A stretch of 6,280 bases of DNA from an archaeon. Lineage in GTDB: Archaea > Aenigmatarchaeota > Aenigmatarchaeia > GW2011-AR5 > GCA-2688965. The notes under the pieces were generated by a model that was not told where the DNA came from, ran no database searches, and saw only the letters and a program-made list of their open reading frames with translations. This document shows, in pieces, positions 1-4,234 of this stretch (position 1 is its first letter; each line of letters starts with the position of its first letter). A program made the translations under genes and the position numbers. The stretch is taken from NCBI GenBank assembly GCA_002688965.1, contig NZEE01000083.1, positions 1 to 6,280 on the forward strand, given 5' to 3'.

Positions 1-183
1 CGTGATACAACAAAACCGTTGAAACTAGAAGAAGAAATCTTAAATTGGCATATGTTAAATCAAGATGTTAAAGATGTAATAATAGGACTAACCGAGCAAT
101 ATGGAGTTGAAGAAGGACTCCGCATTCATAGTAAAATGAATCTCATGGATGCTTTTGAAAAGAAAAAAAATAATGAAGTTTGA
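1..183 (+). CDS. C-terminal fragment of an unrecognised protein (5' end outside window)
   Basis: Frame 1 is open from the first base and stops at TGA 181-183, giving about 60 C-terminal residues (RDTTKPLKLEEEILNW... to ...AFEKKKNNEV). The fragment is charged and looks mostly helical, with a lysine-rich tail. It has no cysteine and no membrane segment. I recognise no family from this piece. The last 11 bases overlap the proposed start of the next gene on the same strand, which suggests translational coupling and a compact phage-style gene order. That it is a real gene end rests on the unbroken frame and the tight overlap; the function is unknown. Confidence 0.65.
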   Translation, partial: RDTTKPLKLEEEILNWHMLNQDVKDVIIGLTEQYGVEEGLRIHSKMNLMDAFEKKKNNEV

Positions 184-382
184 CATGCAACAGGTAAGAG
201 ATATTGAAACAAAAGAAATCCCAATAAAAGATTGTTGGATGAAAGGTTGGTATGATGTATATGTAAGGTCTGGTAATTATGAAGAAAAGGATGGGTCTAT
301 CAGAAAGCTAACTCAAAAAGAAATATCAAAAATCAATAGGGAAGATTTACTATCAACAACATTGGAAAATTATGTAAAATAA
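173..382 (+). CDS. Small hypothetical protein, about 69 aa
   Basis: Starting at ATG 173 the product begins MKFDMQQVRDIETKEI and ends TTLENYVK, with TAA at 380-382. An earlier in-frame ATG at 149 would add MLLKRKKI. I prefer 173 because it gives a short overlap with the upstream TGA (181-183) and follows a purine run, whereas 149 has no Shine-Dalgarno upstream; neither site is strong. The protein is hydrophilic, rich in Lys and Glu, with an aromatic patch (CWMKGWYDVYV) near residues 20-30 and no signal peptide or membrane helix. No family recognised. The next gene's promoter repeat overlaps its stop codon, so transcription probably restarts immediately after it. Confidence 0.6.
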   Translation: MKFDMQQVRDIETKEIPIKDCWMKGWYDVYVRSGNYEEKDGSIRKLTQKEISKINREDLLSTTLENYVK

Positions 383-404
383 AGCTTGACTTGTATTGCT
401 TTTT
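376..404 (+). repeat. Extended -35 promoter repeat, copy 1
   Basis: This 29-bp block recurs at 1130-1158 with a single difference (G398 versus A1152). It contains AAAGCTTGACTTGTATT, so TTGACT sits in the centre and conservation extends on both sides of the -35 box. In both places a short gap follows, then the Shine-Dalgarno and start of a gene. This copy overlaps the stop codon of the preceding gene. Confidence 0.8.
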
Positions 405-415
405 AGGCTTATATT
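386..415 (+). promoter_or_regulatory. Sigma70-like promoter for the 440-769 gene
   Basis: TTGACT (386-391) is followed after 18 bp by TATATT (410-415). An alternative -10, TATTAT at 412-417, would need a 20-bp spacer. The predicted start lies about 15 bp before the AAAGGA ribosome binding site of the gene starting at 440. The -35 and its flanks are copied almost exactly upstream of cobS, which strengthens the call. Confidence 0.6.
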
Positions 416-439
416 ATAGTATTAAGAAAAGGAAAAAAA

Positions 440-769
440 ATGATTAATGGAATTAAACCAGATTATATAAAAACAAAAGATTATGAATCGGCTATGGAAG
501 CATTTCTTGAAACCGTCAGGGCTAATCACCTTAAACGGGCCGGATTTCATAAACCTGATTATTCAGTAAAAAAAGGCCGTAGATTTGACAAGGTAATATC
601 TGAGAATAGCGTATATTGTTTTGTCGAAAAGGATACTGGTAATATATATAAGCCGGCATCATGGCGGGCGCCCTATCTAAAAGGTGAGAATGCTATTAGG
701 GCATCGATATATAATAAAAAAACTTATGAAAAAGCTGGGCCCTATGGGGGATGGTTGTATATAATATAA
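440..769 (+). CDS. Phage-type small protein with FVEKDTGNIYKPASW motif
   Basis: The gene encodes 109 residues, stop TAA 767-769. The start is well supported: AAAAGGA at about 426-432 lies 7 bp before ATG 440. The central segment VYCFVEKDTGNIYKPASWRAP (about residues 58-78), then GENAIRASIY and a C-terminal PYGGWLY, resembles small uncharacterised phage proteins that carry a 'FVdk.tGdiyKpAsWkaPak' core; this is recollection of a family pattern, not a search result. The N-terminal third (MINGIKPDYIKTKDYESAMEAFLETV) looks helical, and the middle is basic (KKGRRFDK). There is no signal peptide or membrane segment, so it should be cytoplasmic. It has its own promoter and is separated from cobS by a structured gene-free region. 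The biochemical role is unknown. Confidence 0.8.
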   Translation: MINGIKPDYIKTKDYESAMEAFLETVRANHLKRAGFHKPDYSVKKGRRFDKVISENSVYCFVEKDTGNIYKPASWRAPYLKGENAIRASIYNKKTYEKAGPYGGWLYII

Positions 770-832
770 TGGGAGAGCCGATTTCATATGAGATCAATGT
801 GAGTTAGCCTGCATTAGCGCAGAGTCTCTCAC

Positions 833-840
833 TATAAATA
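833..840 (+). promoter_or_regulatory. T4-type late promoter match (TATAAATA)
   Basis: TATAAATA at 833-840 is a perfect match to the single-element late promoter of T4-like phages, which is read by the phage sigma factor with a sliding clamp. It points rightward; a transcript starting a few bases downstream would run into the string of hairpins at 865-1110 and end at the T-rich tract near 1119. The octamer also forms most of the loop of a 6-bp inverted repeat (824-829 with 841-846). In A+T-rich DNA an octamer match can arise by chance, so position and context carry the call. Confidence 0.45.
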
Positions 841-864
841 AGAGACGGCAATATGCGGTTTCGT

Positions 865-911
865 TTTTTGGTGATTTTTCCGAACGGTCTAAATAAAAAA
901 ATCATCAAAGA
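865..911 (+). repeat. 15-bp stem-loop (hairpin I)
   Basis: Bases 865-879 pair with 897-911 over 15 positions, including two G:U pairs (T866-G910 and G871-T905), around a 17-nt loop (880-896) that itself contains CCG-AA-CGG. The wobble pairs make RNA structure more natural than a DNA operator. The next inverted repeat starts only 2 nt later. Confidence 0.6.
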
Positions 912-913
912 TT

Positions 914-1009
914 AGAGAGTGTTGTACGATACCATAGATGCACAAGTTAAAAAGTTTTCGTTTGATATAAATCTTATTAATTTATCTAAGTCACTCATCA
1001 ACACTCTCT
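914..1009 (+). repeat. Long-range 11-bp inverted repeat (hairpin II)
   Basis: AGAGAGTGTTG (914-924) is perfectly complementary to CAACACTCTCT (999-1009), closing a 74-nt interior. Inside, GATATAAAT near 963-971 can pair with ATTTATC near 979-985 with one bulge. The closed 96-nt domain has roughly tRNA size, but it lacks a T-loop and a proper 3' end, so it is not called a tRNA. Confidence 0.55.
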
Positions 1010-1033
1010 CCACAATTAAAATGGTTACATTAA

Positions 1034-1068
1034 GCCAATGCGGACTTCCTTCCTTTCACCGCATTGGC
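1034..1068 (+). repeat. 10-bp perfect stem-loop (hairpin III)
   Basis: GCCAATGCGG (1034-1043) pairs perfectly with CCGCATTGGC (1059-1068) around the 15-nt loop ACTTCCTTCCTTTCA. It is markedly G+C-rich for this window. No T-run follows, so alone it is not a terminator; the next hairpin begins 5 nt later. Confidence 0.75.
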
Positions 1069-1073
1069 GTCCA

Positions 1074-1119
1074 GGGCGGTAGTGTTTTAGGACTCCTTTC
1101 ACTACCGCCCATTTTATTT
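1074..1119 (+). terminator. Strong hairpin with T-rich tail upstream of cobS
   Basis: GGGCGGTAGTG (1074-1084) pairs perfectly with CACTACCGCCC (1100-1110), an 11-bp G+C-rich stem with a 15-nt loop, followed by ATTTTATTT (1111-1119). This is the geometry of a factor-independent terminator with an interrupted U-tract. It would stop transcription from upstream, and a fresh promoter for cobS follows within 30 bp. The loop carries ACTCCTTT (1092-1099), complementary to the cobS Shine-Dalgarno. Confidence 0.65.
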
Positions 1120-1129
1120 AAAAAAAGTG

Positions 1130-1158
1130 AAAATAAAGCTTGACTTGTATTACTTTTT
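1130..1158 (+). repeat. Extended -35 promoter repeat, copy 2
   Basis: Near-identical copy (28 of 29) of 376-404, 754 bp downstream. As with the first copy, it precedes a -10 box and a start codon. Conservation stops before the -10, so what is shared is the -35 and its flanks. Confidence 0.8.
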
Positions 1159-1169
1159 CGCCGTATGAT
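1140..1169 (+). promoter_or_regulatory. Sigma70-like promoter for cobS
   Basis: TTGACT (1140-1145), an 18-bp spacer and TATGAT (1164-1169) form a good host-type promoter, with the same spacing as the related promoter at 386-415. It lies just after the terminator-like hairpin ending at 1119 and about 60 bp before the cobS start, so cobS probably forms its own transcription unit. Confidence 0.65.
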
Positions 1170-1228
1170 CAAGTAGTGATTTTGAGGAAGAAATCAACAA
1201 TTCGAAACAACAAAAGGAGTTATAATAT

Positions 1229-2434
1229 ATGAGTAAAAAAATGATTCTCCCCGATGTTATATGTGAAGTCGTAAAATCTGGTAATAGATATAATGCGCTT
1301 GATACAGATGGTAATAAATACACATCTGAAATAACTTGGGGATGTAGAAAAAATGCCCATAAGGGTGGATATCTAATTGGTAGGTTTCCATCGAAAAATG
1401 GCAAAACAGGATCTTCGTGGCGGAGATGTACTGATAAGGTATTAGCCGCTGTAAATGAATCAATACCGGTTACCGGTGATGTGATTGATGAGAATGTATT
1501 AGTTGATGTACCTACAGATCATTCTGAAATGTTAAATTTTATTCATTCATCTTATTCACTCAAACCTCGTGGTTTAGTTATGAATGAATTAAAATGGAAG
1601 TATCTTGTAAGGTCAGCGGTACGTGGTAAAAATATAATGATGACTGGACCTTCAGGTTGTGGTAAGACGATGGCAGCTAAATCATTAGTTAACGCATTAG
1701 ATAGACCTGACTTCTATTTCAATTTGGGAGCAACCCAGGATCCCCGATCTACATTAATCGGTAACGTGCATTTCAATGAAGGCACTGGAACTTTTTTGTC
1801 GGAAGCCTTATTTGTAAAGGCTATTTCAACACCAAATGCGGTGATACTATTAGATGAGTTAAGTAGGGCTCACCCAGATGCGTGGAATATTCTTATGACA
1901 GTATTGGATTACGGACAGCGTTATCTAAGGTTGGATGAGAAAGAAAATCAGGCAACCATAAAAGTAGCTCCTGGCGTTACCTTTGTAGCAACCGCTAATA
2001 TCGGTAATGAATATACTTCAACTAGGGTAATGGATAAAGCCTTGATGGATCGTTTTACTATAGTAGAGATGGATGTATTATCAGAAGACGAAGAAAAAGA
2101 TCTTCTATCATATATGTTTCCTCACGTTAACTCAGATACTATTAGTAACGTATCCAAGATAGCGGCACTAACAAGAGCGGAATCCAGAAACAATTCAGCT
2201 AGAATCCCTAGTGGTATTAGTACAAGGACAACGGTTGAGTTATGTGGGTTACTATATGATGGCTTCTCATTAGCAGAAAGCGCTGAGGTTAGTATCTATC
2301 CACAATATGATAACACCGGTGGTGGAGATAGTGAAAGAACATTTGTGAAGCAAATTGTCCAAAAATTTTGTGACGATGGAACTTCCGATGACCTCTTTAA
2401 TGAAGAAGAAACTGAAGTAGCTACCGAAGTCTAA
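1229..2434 (+). CDS. cobS: CobS-like AAA+ ATPase of marine T4-like phages
   Basis: A 401-aa protein from the MoxR/CobS branch of AAA+ ATPases. ATG 1229 follows AAAGGAG (1213-1219) by 9 bp; TAA 2432-2434. An unusual N-terminal part of about 100 residues with no recognised domain comes first. The ATPase core shows Walker A GPSGCGKT (140-147), the segment FNLGATQDPRSTLIGN (164-179), Walker B VILLDEL (205-211, D209/E210), sensor-1 ATAN (254-257), the arginine-finger region DKALMDRF (R275) and STRTTVEL (331-338, probable sensor 2). The stretch around NLGATQDPR...LRLDE is what I know from the 'cobS' gene common in T4-like cyanophages. Bacterial CobS is the ATPase subunit of aerobic cobaltochelatase (with CobN and CobT) in cobalamin synthesis. 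In phages the role is not established, and no CobN or CobT lies here, so another MoxR-like chaperone role is possible. The tail is acidic (EEETEVATEV). Confidence 0.9.
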   Translation: MSKKMILPDVICEVVKSGNRYNALDTDGNKYTSEITWGCRKNAHKGGYLIGRFPSKNGKTGSSWRRCTDKVLAAVNESIPVTGDVIDENVLVDVPTDHSEMLNFIHSSYSLKPRGLVMNELKWKYLVRSAVRGKNIMMTGPSGCGKTMAAKSLVNALDRPDFYFNLGATQDPRSTLIGNVHFNEGTGTFLSEALFVKAISTPNAVILLDELSRAHPDAWNILMTVLDYGQRYLRLDEKENQATIKVAPGVTFVATANIGNEYTSTRVMDKALMDRFTIVEMDVLSEDEEKDLLSYMFPHVNSDTISNVSKIAALTRAESRNNSARIPSGISTRTTVELCGLLYDGFSLAESAEVSIYPQYDNTGGGDSERTFVKQIVQKFCDDGTSDDLFNEEETEVATEV

Positions 2435-2460
2435 TTTAAGACGGCAAACATAGTCTATAA

Positions 2461-2493
2461 CGAAGGATCTCATCGTAGTGGTGGGATTCTTTG
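2461..2493 (+). terminator. 14-bp G:U-rich hairpin after cobS
   Basis: Bases 2461-2474 pair with 2480-2493 at all 14 positions, four of them G:U, around a 5-nt loop (GTAGT). The wobbles make sense only in RNA read from the + strand. It lies 26 nt after the cobS stop, so it probably forms the 3' end of the cobS mRNA, as a stabiliser or terminator. The T-run is short and falls inside the stem (TTCTTTG), so termination is less certain than the structure. Confidence 0.5.
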
Positions 2494-2522
2494 CGTACAA
2501 CAAGAAATCATCATATACTTGA

Positions 2523-2578
2523 GTTAACTCGGATCTTCGACAAAATAAGGGTTAACTCGGATCTTCTATATAATAAGG
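2523..2578 (+). repeat. Tandem 28-bp direct repeat
   Basis: Units 2523-2550 and 2551-2578 agree at 25 of 28 positions. Each starts GTTAACTCGGATCTTC and ends AATAAGG. A decayed third copy may follow (CTGATCTTC at 2587-2595, in register to within one base). The first unit is preceded by GA, making the palindrome GAGTTAACTC (2521-2530). The short A+T-rich iterated unit could be a regulator binding array or an iteron-like element; nothing here decides. Confidence 0.7.
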
Positions 2579-2765
2579 GGGCGATGCTGATCTTCATTTG
2601 GTTTTTCGATCTGATTAAAGTATTACTTTAAGGCGTCTGACTGGTCCGCGCCTTGATGACTGATCTTAGCCTATATAAATTAACATGCATTAATAGAATT
2701 TAACATATACATCATATCACTGTACGATAATACACAATATAAAGAAATTAATTTATATAATTAAT

Positions 2766-2777
2766 TATACTTATATA
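2766..2777 (+). promoter_or_regulatory. TATAYTTATA element upstream of the adhesin-like gene
   Basis: TATACTTATATA sits 1 bp before the 21-bp repeat and about 36 bp before ATG 2814. Very similar blocks lie just before the next two gene starts in the right half (TATATTTATACA at 4222-4233; TATATTTATATA at 5881-5892). A single-element late-type promoter is possible, but the surroundings are so A+T-rich that chance is a serious alternative. Confidence 0.3.
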
Positions 2778-2798
2778 CATGAATAAATTAAAATTAAT
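2778..2798 (+). repeat. Perfect 21-bp direct repeat, left copy
   Basis: This block begins CATGAATAAATT and recurs without a mismatch at 3838-3858, exactly 1,060 bp later, bracketing the 2814-3842 gene. In both places it starts a reading frame MNKLKL. At the left it opens an 11-codon frame (ATG 2779, stop TAA 2812-2814) whose stop overlaps the start of the 2814 gene as TAATG. Confidence 0.8.
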
Positions 2799-2814
2799 AA
2801 TGAAGAAGATATAA
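2779..2814 (+). other. Eleven-codon upstream frame coupled to the 2814 gene
   Basis: ATG 2779 reads MNKLKLIMKKI and stops at TAA 2812-2814, sharing its last A with ATG 2814. It has no visible Shine-Dalgarno. It may be a translationally coupled leader, or just the 5' remnant of the small gene whose complete form starts at 3839 (MNKLKLMIEMSKW). The remnant reading is favoured because the first six codons are identical at DNA level. Confidence 0.35.
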
Positions 2815-3842
2815 TGCCCACAAATTGCGAAGAAACGACAGATTGGTATGGCCCGTATTGGGAAGATTTAGTTGATAGTTATGAATGTCCACCAGCACCA
2901 CCGATGGCAATTGTGACAGACACAATAAATTTATATCCAAACTGGAATCTGATATCGTTTGACGTATCGATGCAAAATGCAGCTCCTGAGGATGTTTTCG
3001 CTGATTTGATTGCTGATAACAACTTGGTGTACGTAACCGGTTATGATGAAGGGTCTTCTTATTATGACCCCGCCAATGACATTTGGTGGAGTACTCTTAC
3101 TCAAATTCGTGATGGGTTTGGGTACTGGGTGAAGACTGCACCAGGTGTGTCAGACACCGTGAGTGGTACAGGAACACCTCTTACGCTGATGAACCAAACG
3201 TTCGACTTTAAACCGGGTTGGAATCAAATCGCATATTGGCCCTCCGTCAGCATGACGCCTGAAGTGGCGTTTCAAGAATTGATCAATCAGGACCTTGTAA
3301 TTTGGGTCACTGGATTTACATGGCCAGCTGGAGCTCATTTCTTTGAACCGGGTGGAATTCTAAACACTTTGGGAATCCTGGAGAACGGCTATGGATACTG
3401 GGTGAAAATGACTGATAGCTTTGATGGTTTTCAATATCCAGTTTCCGGAAGGAGTTCATCACATAGAAAGGAAATGATTCAATTGACTATAAATTCTGAT
3501 ATCAAAATAACAAATACGTACATGTTTATCAATGGCACTGTTTCCTGCATGGGCTTTGAATGTAAAAATGGAACCAAAGTCGATGTACTCACTGACACCG
3601 GATTACTAGTGGGAGAACTTCTTATAACAAAAAATGGATTGTTACAAACAGGTGCAATCTATGGAGATGATCCAATAACCGAAAACATAGATGGAGCACA
3701 AATGGGTCAATCTCTCAAATTTGTTTATAATGATATAACTGCTCAATCTAAAGAAATTTTGTTTAATGGAAATATGGAAGTGAAAAAAATAAAATTACAA
3801 TTTGATTCAAATCAACAAAGTCAAGTAAAATTAATTTCATGA
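2814..3842 (+). CDS. Two-repeat adhesin-like or virion-surface-like protein
   Basis: A 342-aa protein. A short Cys/aromatic N-terminus (C5, C25, several Trp) leads to two copies of an about 70-residue domain. The first is residues 38-108 (YPNWNLISFDVS ... VYVTGYD ... GFGYWVKT), the second 128-199 (KPGWNQIAYWPSVS ... VIWVTGF ... NGYGYWVKM). The C-terminal part (about 220-330) has GTKVDVLTDTGLLVGELL and IYGDDPITENIDGAQMGQ. GWN-LISxP...GYWVK repeats and 'YGDDP-T...DG...G' beta-sandwich segments are familiar from large secreted or surface proteins of marine bacteria. No signal peptide is visible, which fits a virion-assembled fibre or decoration protein better than a secreted one. The start follows a weak purine run (GAAGAAGA) and overlaps an 11-codon frame. 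The end overlaps the next ORF by ATGA. The C-terminal third is more A+T-rich than the repeats. The surface role is inferred. Confidence 0.8.
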   Translation: MPTNCEETTDWYGPYWEDLVDSYECPPAPPMAIVTDTINLYPNWNLISFDVSMQNAAPEDVFADLIADNNLVYVTGYDEGSSYYDPANDIWWSTLTQIRDGFGYWVKTAPGVSDTVSGTGTPLTLMNQTFDFKPGWNQIAYWPSVSMTPEVAFQELINQDLVIWVTGFTWPAGAHFFEPGGILNTLGILENGYGYWVKMTDSFDGFQYPVSGRSSSHRKEMIQLTINSDIKITNTYMFINGTVSCMGFECKNGTKVDVLTDTGLLVGELLITKNGLLQTGAIYGDDPITENIDGAQMGQSLKFVYNDITAQSKEILFNGNMEVKKIKLQFDSNQQSQVKLIS

Positions 3843-3858
3843 ATAAATTAAAATTAAT
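3838..3858 (+). repeat. Perfect 21-bp direct repeat, right copy
   Basis: Identical to 2778-2798. It spans the stop of the adhesin-like gene (TGA 3840-3842) and the first codons of the 59-aa ORF. A crossover between the copies would remove exactly 1,060 bp, containing the whole adhesin-like gene, and leave one intact 59-aa ORF behind the TATACTTATATA element. Confidence 0.8.
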
Positions 3859-4018
3859 GATCGAAATGTCGAAGTGGCCTAGGGCCTGGATAGACTTGAG
3901 ACTCTACACGGCTTATGGATCGGCATATTGGTTCTACATCATCAGACACCCATTGGTGTTTATAAGAGATTTCTCGAAATATCTACAGTGGTGTATTGAT
4001 TTTGATCAACATAGATAA
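3839..4018 (+). CDS. Small aromatic-rich protein, 59 aa, possible membrane peptide
   Basis: ATG 3839 overlaps the preceding stop as ATGA and the frame runs to TAA 4016-4018. The product starts MNKLKLMIEMSKWPRAW and contains an aromatic, largely hydrophobic stretch AYGSAYWFYIIRHPLVFI (about residues 25-42), then a polar end (CIDFDQHR). It could be a single membrane span with an interrupting Arg-His, or a small amphipathic protein. There is no Shine-Dalgarno, so translation would depend on coupling; ATG 3857 and 3866 are alternative starts. The DNA at 3866-3990 is richer in G+C than its surroundings. The codon-level match of its start to the fragment at 2779 suggests a real gene start. No family recognised. 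Confidence 0.5.
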   Translation: MNKLKLMIEMSKWPRAWIDLRLYTAYGSAYWFYIIRHPLVFIRDFSKYLQWCIDFDQHR

Positions 4019-4049
4019 GGGGACGAGAGAGAAGTTATTAATAGTATTG

Positions 4050-4139
4050 ATGTGTTGGATATTAGCTATGTCATTTATATATAAAATACCTAAATTGTTA
4101 AAGGTTTGGAATACCACTAAGGTATCGAAGAAGTATTAA
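4050..4139 (+). CDS. Possible 29-aa membrane peptide
   Basis: ATG 4050 opens MCWILAMSFIYKIPKLLKVW and ends at TAA 4137-4139 after KVSKKY. The profile is one short hydrophobic helix then a basic tail, typical of tiny membrane proteins. The frame is open upstream to 3966 and could start at TTG 4002, overlapping the 59-aa ORF in another frame and adding a charged segment (KGTREKLLIVL). A purine-rich GAGAGAGAAG lies about 15 bp upstream of ATG 4050, too far for a good ribosome site. Listed as a possibility only. Confidence 0.25.
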   Translation: MCWILAMSFIYKIPKLLKVWNTTKVSKKY

Positions 4140-4221
4140 TAGTATTATTATATAGGTTTTATGTATATGCAACCATCCCAAAAAAAATTACAAAAAAATT
4201 TTTTATCATATATTAATTAAC

Positions 4222-4233
4222 TATATTTATACA
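4222..4233 (+). promoter_or_regulatory. TATAYTTATA element abutting the propeller gene start
   Basis: TATATTTATACA ends one base before ATG 4235. If it is a -10-like late element, initiation would fall at or inside the start codon, so either the mRNA is nearly leaderless or a more distal promoter is used. The region 4140-4234 contains A and T runs and no Shine-Dalgarno. Confidence 0.3.
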
Positions 4234-4234
4234 T

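Larger units (their letters stand above)
914..1119 (+). ncRNA. Candidate structured phage RNA
   Basis: Three perfect stems of 11, 10 and 11 bp follow each other closely (914-1009, 1034-1068, 1074-1110) and finish at the T-rich tract 1111-1119. Hairpin I at 865-911 sits just before them, and a late promoter match at 833-840 could supply the 5' end, so the true transcript may begin near 846. The loops of the second and third stems are both 15 nt and pyrimidine-rich (ACTTCCTTCCTTTCA and TTTTAGGACTCCTTT), resembling the anti-Shine-Dalgarno end of 16S rRNA. The second of these loops matches the cobS ribosome binding site by 8 bp. No known RNA family is recognised; existence and boundaries are inferred from structure alone. 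Confidence 0.35.
770..1228. other. Gene-free, hairpin-dense intergenic region
   Basis: These 459 bases hold no convincing gene. They contain a T4-type late promoter octamer, inverted repeats at 824-846, 865-911, 914-1009, 1034-1068 and 1074-1110, a terminator-like T-rich tail, and the cobS promoter and ribosome binding site. An ATG at 853 opens only 20 codons with no clear Shine-Dalgarno. The longer GTG-started frame 919-1143 runs straight through three perfect inverted repeats. Both look like by-products of structured non-coding sequence. Confidence 0.65.
2435..2778. other. Gene-free region with hairpin, tandem repeat and GATCT cluster
   Basis: No credible gene is seen here. Directly after cobS comes a 14-bp G:U-containing hairpin (2461-2493), then a 28-bp tandem repeat (2523-2578), a 6-bp inverted repeat (AAGGCG 2630-2635 with CGCCTT 2649-2654) and a long A+T-rich stretch from 2671. 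The word GATCT occurs six times (2466, 2532, 2560, 2589, 2608, 2662). ATG 2584 opens a 15-codon hydrophobic peptide (MLIFIWFFDLIKVLL) with a G-run too close to the start. TATAAATT at 2674-2681 is a 7/8 match to a T4 late promoter facing the 2814 gene. Confidence 0.6.

Noticed and set aside
853..915. 20-codon frame MRFRFLVIFPNGLNKKIIKD downstream of the late promoter match
   Set aside because: No Shine-Dalgarno, and it is made almost entirely of hairpin I arms; treated as part of the structured RNA.
914..1012. Possible tRNA closed by AGAGAGT/ACTCTCT
   Set aside because: There is no GTTCRANNY T-loop, no D- or anticodon-arm of proper geometry, and no correct discriminator-CCA end; the closing stem is 11 bp instead of 7.
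919..1143. GTG-started 74-codon frame on the + strand
   Set aside because: It runs through three perfect inverted repeats and a terminator-like hairpin, has no Shine-Dalgarno, and its residues follow the hairpin arms; structured non-coding sequence explains it better.
1150..1463. Reverse-strand frames opposite the cobS start
   Set aside because: They lie antisense to a well-supported gene with its own promoter and ribosome site and show no family features; they are shadows. The same applies to reverse frames at 2270-2503, 3150-3338, 4519-4779 and 5246-5542.
1229..2434. Evidence for a full cobalamin synthesis pathway
   Set aside because: Only the AAA+ subunit is present; no CobN, CobT or other cobalamin gene lies in the window, so the name does not establish cobalt chelation.
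2523..2595. CRISPR-like array from the 28-bp spacing
   Set aside because: The units are directly adjacent tandem copies with no spacers and only two to three copies; no cas gene is present.
2584..2631. 15-aa hydrophobic peptide MLIFIWFFDLIKVLL
   Set aside because: The G-run ends 2 bp from the ATG, too close for a normal ribosome site, and the frame is very short; it lies in the repeat region and may be chance.
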